This document shows, piece by piece, positions 7,268 to 14,443 of a stretch of 64,000 bases of DNA. Both the position numbers and the translations under genes were made by a program. This stretch comes from Rhizobium brockwellii. Lineage in GTDB: Bacteria > Pseudomonadota > Alphaproteobacteria > Rhizobiales > Rhizobiaceae. How positions within the stretch are numbered: position 1 is the stretch's first letter; each line of letters begins with the position of its first letter. The notes under the pieces are model-generated. The model worked only from the letters and a program-made list of their open reading frames with translations. It was not told where the DNA came from and searched no databases. The stretch spans positions 868,001 to 932,000 of the forward strand of contig NZ_CP053439.1 in NCBI RefSeq assembly GCF_000769405.2. Direction: 5' to 3'.

Positions 7268-8763
7268 CAGATATCGCTTGCAGCGCTCGACCAGAGGTCG
7301 GCCGCTTCGGCTGCCGTCATGCGTCGCACTTCGGCCTCATGGCTGCGGCTGGCGAAGAGTTCGCTCGCCATGATCTGTTCGGCAAGATCGGCCGGAAGCG
7401 AGAGGATGACGCGGGCTTCGCCATTGTGCAGGCCGCCGAGTTCGGTGCGCTTGCCGGTCACCATGCCGCCGGCGACCGTGTTGTTGGTCTCCGGATCGAT
7501 CAGGATGAAGGAGCCGGAAAGCCGGTTCTGCTCATAGGGGTCGAAGATCGCGGCTTCGTCGAAGACAAGCCGGACTTTGCCGATGGCGTTCATGTAGAGC
7601 CGCTGGGCGGCATTCCAGGCGCCGGTCTTCAGTTCCAACTGGCTGAGCGGCTGCACCTGAACACGCTGGCGGCGGCTGCCGCTCTTCAGCCAGTAGCGCT
7701 TGCCGGGCTCGATACCCTCGGGCTGCAGCGCGACGATCTGCGCGTCGAAGGCAAGGCCGACCTGCGGCTGGGCGTCGATCGAGACGATCATGTCGCCGCG
7801 CGCCACATCCACCTGGCGGTCGAGCACCAGCGTGATGGCATCGCCGGCAACGGCGGCATTGCGGACGAGATCGAAGGTGACGATCTTCGAGACGTTGGCG
7901 ACCATGCCGGACGGCAGGATCATGACGCTGTCGCCGGGTTTGACCGAACCGCCGGCAACCGTGCCCTGATAGCCGCGGAAGCTTTCGCCGGGGCGCGAGA
8001 CGCGCTGGACCGAAAGGCGAAAGCCGACCGTCTGCGACGAGCGCACGGTGGCAAGCTCCAGCGTTTCCACCAGCGTCGGGCCGCTATACCAGGGCATGGC
8101 AGCCTGGCCGGAATAGACGACGTTTTCGCCCTTCAGCGCCGACATCGGAATGGCGGTGATCTGCTTGACGCCGAGCGACAGGGCAAATTCCCGAAAGTCA
8201 TGGCTGATCTTGTCGAAGCCGGCGCGGTCGTAGCCCGTCAGGTCGATCTTGTTGACGGCAAGCACGAACTGCTTGATCCCGAGCAGCGAGGCGATCGTCG
8301 CGTGACGGCGCGTCTGCTCCAGAATGCCGAAGCGCGCATCGATCAACAGAATGGCAAGATCGGCGGTCGAGGCGCCGGTCGCCATGTTGCGGGTATATTG
8401 CTCATGGCCGGGTGTGTCGGCAACGATGAAGGAGCGCTTGTCGGTCGAGAAATAGCGATAGGCGACATCGATGGTGATGCCCTGTTCGCGCTCGGCCTGC
8501 AGACCGTCGAGCAGCAATGCGAAGTCGGGCAGGCCGAGATCGTTCTGCTTGCCGGTTGAATCGCGCTGCAGGGTGGCGGCCTGGTCTTCCTTGACCGCCT
8601 TGGTGTCCCAGAGCAGGCGGCCGATCAAGGTCGATTTGCCGTCATCGACGCTGCCGCAGGTAATCAGGCGCAGCGGCCTGGTATCGCGCAGGGCCTTGAG
8701 CGGCTCGGCGGCGGGCAGGCTGACCACGGTTGCGGCCGAGACGGCGGTTTGGGCTGCGGTCAT
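7267..8763 (-). CDS. cysN: Sulfate adenylyltransferase subunit 1 (GTPase)
   Basis: 498 aa from ATG 8763-8761. With CysD it forms ATP sulfurylase, coupling GTP hydrolysis to synthesis of adenosine 5'-phosphosulfate. Visible GTPase motifs are G1 GSVDDGKST near residue 38, G3 DTPGHEQYTRNM and G4 NKID. Elongation-factor-like beta-barrel domains follow. The length shows there is no fused APS kinase (CysC), unlike NodQ-type CysNC proteins. cysD stops one base before the cysN start codon, so the two are translationally coupled. A start further upstream in frame would overlap cysD and is not needed. Confidence 0.95.
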   Translation of the reverse strand: MTAAQTAVSAATVVSLPAAEPLKALRDTRPLRLITCGSVDDGKSTLIGRLLWDTKAVKEDQAATLQRDSTGKQNDLGLPDFALLLDGLQAEREQGITIDVAYRYFSTDKRSFIVADTPGHEQYTRNMATGASTADLAILLIDARFGILEQTRRHATIASLLGIKQFVLAVNKIDLTGYDRAGFDKISHDFREFALSLGVKQITAIPMSALKGENVVYSGQAAMPWYSGPTLVETLELATVRSSQTVGFRLSVQRVSRPGESFRGYQGTVAGGSVKPGDSVMILPSGMVANVSKIVTFDLVRNAAVAGDAITLVLDRQVDVARGDMIVSIDAQPQVGLAFDAQIVALQPEGIEPGKRYWLKSGSRRQRVQVQPLSQLELKTGAWNAAQRLYMNAIGKVRLVFDEAAIFDPYEQNRLSGSFILIDPETNNTVAGGMVTGKRTELGGLHNGEARVILSLPADLAEQIMASELFASRSHEAEVRRMTAAEAADLWSSAASDI

Positions 8764-8764
8764 C

Positions 8765-9718
8765 TCAGAAATATCCTTCACGCTTCTTCTTTTCCATGGA
8801 GCCGGACTGGTCGCGATCGATGGCGCGGCCCTGGCGTTCGGACACCGTTGCAATTTCGAGTTCGGCAATCACCTCTTCGAGGGTGGTGGCCTGTGAGCGG
8901 ATGGCGCCGGTCAGCGGGAAGTCGCCGAGGGTGCGGAAGCGGATCATGCCTTCCTGGCGGACTTCGCCGGGCAGCAGTTCCAGGCGCGGATCTTCGGCCA
9001 GGATCATCATGCCGTCGCGCTCCACGAACGGCCGCTTCTTGGCGTAATAGAGCGGCACCAGCGGAATGTCCTCGGCCTGGATGTAACGCCAGATATCGAC
9101 CTCGGTCCAGTTCGAAAGCGGGAAAGCGCGCACGCTCTCGCCCTTGCGGATCATGCCGTTATAGATGTTCCAGAGTTCCGGCCGCTGGTTGCGCGGATCC
9201 CAGCGATGATCGGGCGTGCGGAAGGAATAGATGCGCTCCTTGGCGCGACTTGCTTCCTCATCGCGCCGCGCGCCGCCGAAAGCTGCATCGAACTGGCCGG
9301 CATCGAGCGCCTGGCGCAGGCCCTCGGTCTTCATGATGTCGGTGAAGGCGGCCGATCCATGCGTGAACGGCGTGATGTTTTCGGCTTTGCCGCGCGGATT
9401 GATGTGCTCGATCAGATCGAGATCGTACTTCTTCGCGGTCGCGTCGCGGAAGGCGATCATCTCGGAAAATTTCCAGCCGGTGTTCACATGCAAAAGCGGG
9501 AAGGGCACGCGGCCGGGATAGAAGGCCTTGCGCGCCAGATGCAGCAGCACCGAGGAATCCTTGCCGATCGAATAGAGCATGACGGGACGCTCGAATTCGG
9601 CCGCAACCTCGCGGAAGATGTGGATGGATTCGTTTTCCAGCGCTTTCAGATGCGGGTCGAGCGGCGCCTTAGCGCTCTGCGGATTGCTGAGTTCCGTATC
9701 CGGACGGCTATCGGGCAT
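8765..9718 (-). CDS. cysD: Sulfate adenylyltransferase subunit 2
   Basis: 317 aa. The PP-loop [12 protein letters not shown] near residue 52 binds ATP and marks the adenylyl-transferring subunit of ATP sulfurylase. [16 protein letters not shown] and the tail ending KKREGYF are typical of CysD. It lies 133 bp downstream of cysH and directly upstream of cysN. An 18-bp hairpin (TTTGCGGG/CCCGCAAA, 9742-9759) and repeats of the CTTTCCC type sit in the cysH-cysD gap, so cysD may have its own leader control or a processing site. Confidence 0.95.
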   Translation of the reverse strand: MPDSRPDTELSNPQSAKAPLDPHLKALENESIHIFREVAAEFERPVMLYSIGKDSSVLLHLARKAFYPGRVPFPLLHVNTGWKFSEMIAFRDATAKKYDLDLIEHINPRGKAENITPFTHGSAAFTDIMKTEGLRQALDAGQFDAAFGGARRDEEASRAKERIYSFRTPDHRWDPRNQRPELWNIYNGMIRKGESVRAFPLSNWTEVDIWRYIQAEDIPLVPLYYAKKRPFVERDGMMILAEDPRLELLPGEVRQEGMIRFRTLGDFPLTGAIRSQATTLEEVIAELEIATVSERQGRAIDRDQSGSMEKKKREGYF

Positions 9719-9741
9719 GTCTTACTCCAGGCTATCGGTCG

Positions 9742-9842
9742 TTTGCGGGTGCCCGCAAATCAATTCCTTGATGTTGGCTTTCCCAGGGAATGTTGACTTT
9801 CCCAAGGCTGCGGCGGTCGCCGCGCCCTGATTGGGAAAGCCA
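9742..9842. repeat. Hairpins in the cysH-cysD gap
   Basis: TTTGCGGG-TG-CCCGCAAA at 9742-9759 is a perfect 8-bp stem. TGGCTTTCCCA at 9775-9785 is inverted as TGGGAAAGCCA at 9832-9842, and a third related CTTTCCCA lies at 9797. The larger pair could fold across the cysH stop region. It may be an mRNA stability element or attenuator, or a recombination relic. Confidence 0.45.
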
Positions 9843-9851
9843 TCGGGTGAT

Positions 9852-10610
9852 TTACTGTGCGGCGATCGCTGCGGCCTCTTCGGCGACATGCAGGCCGCAT
9901 TCGCGCGTTTCGTCCTGCTCCCACCACCAGCGGCCGGCGCGTTCCGGCTCGCCGGGCTTGATCGCCCGGGTGCAGGGCTCGCAGCCGATCGAGGGATAGC
10001 CACGCTGATGCAGCGGATTGACCGGCACACCGTTTGCGGAAACGAAGGCCTTGATCGCCTCCAGGTCCCAGTCCGCGAGCGGATTGACCTTCAAGAGGTG
10101 GCGTTCGGCGTCATATTCGGCAAAGGGTGTTTCGGCGCGGTTGGCCGATTGGCCGCGGCGCAGGCCGGTGATCCAGATCGCAGCGCCTTCAAGGGCACGC
10201 GCAAGCGGCTTCAGCTTGCGCACGCCGCAACAGGCATGCCGGGCCTCGACGCTCTCGTAGAAGCCGTTGAGGCCGTATTGCGCCGCATAGGCGTCGATAT
10301 CGGCCTTCTCGGGCTCGAAACGATGGATATGGATATCGTACTGGCTTTCGGTCTCTTCGATCAGAGACAGCGTCTCGGCAAACAGCCGGCCGGTCTGTTG
10401 CGTCGCGATATCGATCGGCAGGCGGTGCGTGCCGATCTCGGCGGTGATCACCTGATCCTCGATGCCGAGTGACGTCGTGAACACCACGCGGCCGCCGAGG
10501 CCGGAGACCAGCGACAGACGTCCGGCAAGGTCGAGGCCCGCCAGTCTGTCGTTCAGCGCCTCGGCTTCCGCAATCGGCCCACCTTCTACAATCGGATTGA
10601 TAGCAGTCAT
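9852..10610 (-). CDS. cysH: Assimilatory APS reductase (phosphoadenylyl-sulfate reductase family)
   Basis: 252 aa from ATG 10610-10608. It reduces activated sulfate to sulfite using thioredoxin. Both iron-sulfur cysteine pairs are present, C127-C128 (HACCGVRKL) and C210/C213 (GCEPC). These are found in the APS-reducing branch and absent from PAPS reductases, so the substrate is most likely APS, consistent with the lack of a cysC gene here. The C-terminal catalytic cysteine is C238 in RECGLH. It is the first gene of cysH-cysD-cysN, divergent from the Rrf2 regulator. The in-frame upstream extension to 10760 is the untranslated leader. Confidence 0.93.
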   Translation of the reverse strand: MTAINPIVEGGPIAEAEALNDRLAGLDLAGRLSLVSGLGGRVVFTTSLGIEDQVITAEIGTHRLPIDIATQQTGRLFAETLSLIEETESQYDIHIHRFEPEKADIDAYAAQYGLNGFYESVEARHACCGVRKLKPLARALEGAAIWITGLRRGQSANRAETPFAEYDAERHLLKVNPLADWDLEAIKAFVSANGVPVNPLHQRGYPSIGCEPCTRAIKPGEPERAGRWWWEQDETRECGLHVAEEAAAIAAQ

Positions 10611-10783
10611 GAGATTCCTGTCCTTTGTTGAACGGGAGTATCGCAGTTCACGCATGGATCGGACAGAAAAAGGGATTTCGAAAGCTGCGGCCGGAAGAGC
10701 AAATATCTCTCCGAAGCTGCCGCGATGCAGAAAAGCAGCCGCCTGCGGACAAAAATCCACATCGGCAGCTCGAATGTCTATAG

Positions 10784-10812
10784 AAATAGTAGAGTTACAC
10801 GCAGCCTGTCAA
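10784..10812 (-). promoter_or_regulatory. Predicted promoter of cysHDN with overlapping dyad
   Basis: On the minus strand TTGACA (10812-10807), a 17-base spacer and CTATTT (10789-10784) match the rhizobial housekeeping pattern TTGAC-N17-CTATAT well. CTATTTCTATAG overlaps the -10 (CTAT/ATAG dyad) and is a candidate Rrf2 operator. It leaves a leader of about 165 nt before cysH. Confidence 0.6.
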
Positions 10813-10828
10813 TCCGAAATCTGAAGTG

Positions 10829-10864
10829 ATGCCGAAAATGGTGCAGAAGGCGCGGTTTTGGCAT
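10829..10864. repeat. Hairpin related to the mosaic-element core
   Basis: ATGCC at 10829 pairs with GGCAT at 10860-10864 around GAAAATGGTGCAG and CGCGGTTTT. The AAAA and GGTTTT blocks around GTGCAG match the first palindrome of the mosaic elements elsewhere in the window. It sits in the 420-bp gap between cysH and the Rrf2 gene. Confidence 0.4.
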
Positions 10865-11030
10865 AGATTAAAAGAGCTTGGCCGAGAGCAAAAAACAAGG
10901 CCAAACGCTTGTCTCTCAAGGCTTTCTCCGGCGCGTTCAAATTCCGTTCATGCTGGTTGTGCCATAGAGGTGAAAGTACTTCCGTAGCAGTGCGGAGATT
11001 CGCATTGCCTGTGTGTGTCGATGGTCAAAA

Positions 11031-11477
11031 ATGATTACGCAAAAGGCGAAATATGCGCTGCGGGCGCTCACGGTCTTGGCTGATGCCGATGCCGACGAAC
11101 CGGTGATGATTTCCGATATCGCGGCGCAGCAGAAGATCCCGAAGAAGTTCCTCGAACAGATCCTGCTCGACCTGAAACATCACGGCGTCGTCGCCAGCCG
11201 TCGCGGCAAGCAGGGCGGTTATCTCCTCCTGAAGCCCGCCCATACGATCACCTTCGGCGAGATCCTGCGTATCATCGACGGCCCGCTCGCTCCGCTTCCG
11301 TGTCTGTCGATCACCGCCTATAGAAGGTGCGACGATTGCGATGGCGAACAGAACTGCCAGATCCGCCACGTCTTCGCCAAGGTGGCGGACGCCACCCGCA
11401 AGGTGCTGTTCTCGACGACCATCGCCGATGCCGTCGCCCCAACGCACAGCGCCGAAGTCACCCGGCTGCTGGCCTGA
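11031..11477 (+). CDS. Rrf2-family transcriptional regulator, likely of cysteine/sulfur genes
   Basis: 148 aa from ATG 11031 (MITQKAKYALRAL is the classic Rrf2 N-terminus); the upstream ATG at 11021 is out of this frame. A winged helix covers residues 1-80, and three cysteines in RRCDDCDGEQNC (about 103-114) can hold an iron-sulfur cluster as in IscR/RirA relatives. The position divergent from cysH suggests control of sulfate assimilation, possibly sensing sulfur or Fe-S status. This is inferred from context. It is not the canonical RirA N-terminal sequence. Confidence 0.85.
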   Translation: MITQKAKYALRALTVLADADADEPVMISDIAAQQKIPKKFLEQILLDLKHHGVVASRRGKQGGYLLLKPAHTITFGEILRIIDGPLAPLPCLSITAYRRCDDCDGEQNCQIRHVFAKVADATRKVLFSTTIADAVAPTHSAEVTRLLA

Positions 11478-11583
11478 GATCAGGGTGAACTGACGCCCGC
11501 ATCTTTCTTCAAGATTTGGTGAAATCCCTTTTCCTCCGGCTCCGATGCACCACCTGCCTGTCCATGCGGGTAGGGAGGACATC

Positions 11584-12072
11584 ATGTTTAGAATTTCAGC
11601 ACGGCGGCTAGAGCAATTCCAGCAAAAGTGCATAGCGGTCTTGCGTCCGGAATTGCTTGAAAACAAAGAGATAAGGCATTTCCGTGGTTCGAAGAAAAAC
11701 GGAAATACTCTAGCGGCTGCGGCCATGCTGTCGATGGCTTTCGCCACCGGCGCAATGGCCCATCACGGCTGGTCCTGGGCCGAGGCGGACCAGATCGAAC
11801 TTGCCGGCATCATAGAGAAGATTTCCATGGGCGGACCGCATCCGACCCTCGATGTCGCGACTGCCAATGACGGCGTCTGGCTGGTCGAGCTCGGCAATCC
11901 GCGCCAGACGGAACGCTCCGGCTTCGTCGAAGGTGTGGCCAAGCCCGGCGACCAGGTGTTGGCCCTTGGAAACCGTTCGCAGGATCCAAAGGAGAAGCGG
12001 CTGAAGGCGGTGCGTCTCACCATCGGCGAAAAGCGCTACGATATCTATCCTGACCGCATAAAGACGAACTGA
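11584..12072 (+). CDS. DUF6152-like secreted protein with in-frame palindromic insertion in its signal peptide
   Basis: 162 aa from ATG 11584 (GGGAGGACATC upstream). The mature part begins AHHGW and resembles small periplasmic DUF6152 proteins. Residues 1-9 MFRISARRL and the later LAAAAMLSMAFATGAMA would join into a normal signal peptide, but 35 codons from a palindromic element lie between them (11608-11713). Removing 105 bp restores MFRISARRLAAAAMLSM in frame. Export may now fail, or start internally at 11725 (MLSMAFATGAMA, very short). It is followed at 12092 by a membrane protein that commonly accompanies this family. Function unknown. Confidence 0.7.
   Translation: MFRISARRLEQFQQKCIAVLRPELLENKEIRHFRGSKKNGNTLAAAAMLSMAFATGAMAHHGWSWAEADQIELAGIIEKISMGGPHPTLDVATANDGVWLVELGNPRQTERSGFVEGVAKPGDQVLALGNRSQDPKEKRLKAVRLTIGEKRYDIYPDRIKTN
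11608..11713. repeat. Palindromic mosaic element inserted in a coding sequence
   Basis: The ends CTAGAGCAATTCC and GGAAATACTCTAG are inverted with two mismatches. Inside, CAATTCC pairs with GGAATTG around GCAAAAGTG and GCGGTCTTGCG, and ATTTCCGT pairs with ACGGAAAT. The repeated CTAG at both edges looks like a 4-bp target duplication, so the net insertion is 105 bp (35 codons). It shares the AAAAGTG...GCGGT core of the intergenic elements. Confidence 0.75.
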
Positions 12073-12091
12073 CCTCTGGGCGAACCGAGCT

Positions 12092-12565
12092 GTGATCGAC
12101 ATTCTCGAATGGCTGTCGGCAACGACACCTGCGGTTGCGCTCCGGCACTCCGGAACACTCTACATGTTCGTCAACGCAGCCCATATCCTGGCGATCGGCC
12201 TTCTCATCGGCGCCATCCTGCCGCTCGATCTGAGGCTCGCCGGCTTATTCCGCAAGGTGCCGGTTGAGATCGTCGCGCCGTTTCTGTCACGCGCCGCCGG
12301 CGTCGGCCTTGCCGCGGCTATTGTCACCGGCTTCTGCCTCTTCAGCGTCCGGGCGGTCGAATATGCCGCCAATCCCGCCTTCCTTGCCAAGCTCGGGTTG
12401 ATCGCGCTCGGCCTTCTCAACCTGTCGATCGTGCATCTCGGGCGAGGCTGGAAAACGGCGGTGTCGACAGGCATCGTCCGTCCCGGCCTGCGCTTCTCCG
12501 CCGTCCTGTCGGCCGCGGTCTGGATCGCTGCCGTGCTCGCCGGCCGCTGGATCGGATTTCTCTGA
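12092..12565 (+). CDS. Four-helix inner-membrane protein (DUF6644/DUF2214-like)
   Basis: 157 aa, GTG start at 12092, 19 bases after the preceding stop. About four membrane helices (near residues 25-45, 65-85, 95-112 and 135-155) with histidines H19 and H31 in or near the first helix. The family name is by resemblance only. It is paired with the upstream secreted DUF6152-like gene, so the two likely work together at the cytoplasmic membrane. No catalytic motif is visible. Confidence 0.6.
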   Translation: MIDILEWLSATTPAVALRHSGTLYMFVNAAHILAIGLLIGAILPLDLRLAGLFRKVPVEIVAPFLSRAAGVGLAAAIVTGFCLFSVRAVEYAANPAFLAKLGLIALGLLNLSIVHLGRGWKTAVSTGIVRPGLRFSAVLSAAVWIAAVLAGRWIGFL

Positions 12566-12600
12566 GGCAGAGACCCGCCCGCCGGTTTTCGATCTTCTCC

Positions 12601-12658
12601 ATAGCAGCTTGCTATAACCAGATCATTGCGCTAGATTGCAGCCATAGCAAAATGCGAT
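12601..12658. promoter_or_regulatory. Twin operators of higBA, ATAGCA-N3-TGCTAT type
   Basis: ATAGCAGCTTGCTAT at 12601-12615 is a perfect 6-bp-arm palindrome, and ATAGCAAAATGCGAT at 12644-12658 repeats it with one mismatch, 43 bp apart. Both lie just upstream of higB (12675), as expected for HigA or HigBA autorepression. Confidence 0.7.
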
Positions 12659-12674
12659 ACATGATTCCGGATCT

Positions 12675-12962
12675 ATGCACATCATCACACAGAAAAAGAT
12701 CTGGGAGGCGAAAGACCGATGGCCTCAAACAGCCAATGCCCTGGATACTTGGTATCGACTGATGAAGTCGTCAGAGCCGACAGACTTCGCCGACATGAAG
12801 TCACTGTTTCCGGCAACGGACAAAGTCGGGCAGCATCACGTGTTCGACATTGGCGGCAACAAGCTGCGCTTGATCGCGGTGGTGCACTACAAATTTAGGA
12901 AGGTCTATATTCAGCGGATTATGGATCATGCCGAGTACGACAAAGGCGCATGGAAGGGTTAG
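12675..12962 (+). CDS. higB: HigB-type mRNA interferase toxin
   Basis: 95 aa. The sequence has the HigB pattern: MHIITQKKIWEA, a WY motif near residue 27, FDIGGNKLRLIAVVHYKFRKVYI and a C-terminal MDHAEYDKG. Toxins of this RelE-like group cut mRNA on the ribosome. The toxin precedes its antitoxin by 4 bases, the gene order typical of higBA. Twin palindromic operators sit upstream. The key basic and aromatic residues appear intact, so the module is probably functional. Confidence 0.9.
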   Translation: MHIITQKKIWEAKDRWPQTANALDTWYRLMKSSEPTDFADMKSLFPATDKVGQHHVFDIGGNKLRLIAVVHYKFRKVYIQRIMDHAEYDKGAWKG

Positions 12963-12966
12963 GCCG

Positions 12967-13374
12967 ATGAGCGCACTTGTAAAACTGGTAAGCGAGCACT
13001 GGACGTATGTGGCTCCTCTTCTTGCCATGCCGGCCAATGAAGCTGAGTATGATCATCTCGTGAAGCAACTTGACGAGATTCTCGCTGAAGTGGGCGACGA
13101 TGAGGATCATCCTTTGGCGTTGCTTGCGTCTCGCATGGCGGACCTTGTTGAGGCCTATGACGAGCAAAACCGCCCAATGCCTCCGGTGACTGGCGCCGAT
13201 GCGCTCCGTTATGTCATGGAGGAGCGCAGCCTTGGCCAGTCCGAGCTGCCGGAAGTGGGCGCTCAGTCCGTTGTGTCTGAGATTTTGAGCGGGAAACGAC
13301 AAATCAATGTTCGACAAGCCCGCGCGCTGAGTGAGCGATTTCTGATACCGGCATCCGTATTTCTATCGCTCTGA
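12967..13374 (+). CDS. higA: HigA-type antitoxin with C-terminal helix-turn-helix
   Basis: 135 aa from ATG 12967 (upstream in-frame ATG 12928 lies inside higB). The N-terminal two thirds are acidic and helical, likely toxin-binding. Residues about 85-130 form an XRE-type helix-turn-helix (QSVVSEILSGKRQINVRQARALSERF). This matches HigA antitoxins that neutralise HigB and repress the operon through the palindromes at 12601-12658. Confidence 0.88.
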   Translation: MSALVKLVSEHWTYVAPLLAMPANEAEYDHLVKQLDEILAEVGDDEDHPLALLASRMADLVEAYDEQNRPMPPVTGADALRYVMEERSLGQSELPEVGAQSVVSEILSGKRQINVRQARALSERFLIPASVFLSL

Positions 13375-13445
13375 CGATGCATTCCCGACGACCAGCGACG
13401 ACCGGTCGGTGGCAGTTGCTGCCCAATAGCTCTCTACGCTTCAGC

Positions 13446-13613
13446 GGTCGCTGACGGCCGCGCGCGGGTTGACCCCCACGGCTCTCCTGGTTCGAACGCG
13501 CCTGCGGCTGTCTGCCGAGATATGGTCGGCTGCCTTCTCTCCCGTCATGATCGAGGGGCCGTTCAGGTTGCCGTAGGTGACGTACGGGAAGATCGAGCTG
13601 TCGGCGACGCGCA
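13446..13613 (-). pseudogene. betA: Remnant of a betA 3' end
   Basis: About 166 bp closely match the last part of betA at 16674-16838, including codons for [29 protein letters not shown] and NPRAAVSDR at the very C-terminus. A one-base deletion (CCGAGATATGG against CCGAGGATATGG) throws the frame between these blocks and a second change restores it. It has no start or catalytic part. The two copies are in the same orientation and bracket the MarR-SDR-OYE block. The divergence shows the event is not recent. The remainder of 13375-13814 holds a strong Shine-Dalgarno with a 9-codon ORF and nothing else clear. Confidence 0.8.
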
Positions 13614-13719
13614 CCCCGTCCGAAGGCTCGCGCGGCACGGCGGCTTCAACATGCTTGTTCGAATTCGTCGCCCGAATCGTCTGCCGCGTCCATCCTACGG
13701 CCCGCCGCATCAGTTTTCC

Positions 13720-13763
13720 AAGGAGGTCATTTGATGCCGGAAAGGCATCGTATAGCGCGATGA
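13720..13763 (+). other. Strong Shine-Dalgarno with a 9-codon ORF
   Basis: AAGGAGGT at 13720-13727 is followed 6 bases later by ATG at 13734 and a stop at 13761-13763 (MPERHRIAR). It is either the truncated start of a lost gene beside the betA remnant or a small leader ORF. Nothing downstream on the plus strand needs a leader before the convergent MarR gene. Confidence 0.25.
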
Positions 13764-13814
13764 ACTGCGCTTTGATGCACTGAGCGGATCTCCCCGAGCT
13801 TCAGATCAAGGCGG

Positions 13815-14354
13815 TCAGCCTCTCAGAATGCGACGAGCTTCATAAGCTTCCAGAAACTCCGGAGAGGCGACGTCATCGGCCAGCGCGCGAAGCGCAGCCG
13901 CGGAAGGACCCAGCACCACCTCGACGCGCTGATTGGCATCAGCCCACAGGGCCAATGCCTCGTGCAGGCGTTGCTCGCCAGATGTCGTCAGCATTGCGTG
14001 CTTCGTCCGGCCATCATGTTCGTCAGGCATGAGCTCGATCAGTCCGTCCCGGACGAGCGGGCGAAGTGCGTGGGTCAAAGCGGAAATGCTGACGGCAACG
14101 CGCTCGGCGAGCGATAGCAAGGTTGGCCATCCATGGCTGCCCTCGTGCGACGCTGCTATCTGGGTCAGAAGTCCGACTTGAGTGGCCTTCAGGCCGGTTG
14201 GCGCCACCGCGTCATCATAGATCTGCCCCAACCGCCGTGACGCGCGTCGAAGGGCGGTGTTTGTGCACACGAGTTCGGCCAGGAGCTCCGGCGGGCTCAG
14301 TCTGCCTGCGCGCAACTCCTCCCCCGGATCGCCAATCGAAAGTTTCTTACCCAT
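13815..14354 (-). CDS. MarR-family transcriptional regulator
   Basis: 179 aa. A winged helix-turn-helix occupies about residues 60-130 (LSLAERVAVSISALTHALRPLVRDGLIEL, then the wing MPDEHDGRTKHAMLTTSGEQRL), the MarR pattern. It is divergent from the SDR gene with an 89-bp intergenic region carrying two TTGAG-N2-CTCAA-type sites, one over the predicted SDR transcription start. The likely role is repression of the SDR and flavin oxidoreductase genes until an electrophile or phenolic ligand is present (inferred). Confidence 0.85.
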   Translation of the reverse strand: MGKKLSIGDPGEELRAGRLSPPELLAELVCTNTALRRASRRLGQIYDDAVAPTGLKATQVGLLTQIAASHEGSHGWPTLLSLAERVAVSISALTHALRPLVRDGLIELMPDEHDGRTKHAMLTTSGEQRLHEALALWADANQRVEVVLGPSAAALRALADDVASPEFLEAYEARRILRG

Positions 14355-14367
14355 CCCGACAAAATAG

Positions 14368-14426
14368 TTGAGGGCTCATCCATTGACAAGAGGACATCGC
14401 GACCATACGTAAACTTGAGCACTCAA
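14368..14426 (+). promoter_or_regulatory. SDR promoter with twin MarR operators
   Basis: TTGACA at 14383-14388, a 17-base spacer and TACGTA at 14406-14411 form a good promoter. TTGAGGGCTCA (14368-14378) and TTGAGCACTCAA (14415-14426) are related palindromes 47 bp apart, the second covering the expected start of transcription. Confidence 0.6.
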
Positions 14427-14443
14427 CCAAATAGGATTTTGAC

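Noticed and set aside
7264..8559. 431-aa plus-strand ORF
   Set aside because: Runs opposite to cysN along its length; the cysN motifs are clear and this frame shows none.
7267..8763. CysN-CysC (NodQ-type) fusion
   Set aside because: The protein ends at 498 aa with no APS kinase domain, and the APS-type CysH needs none.
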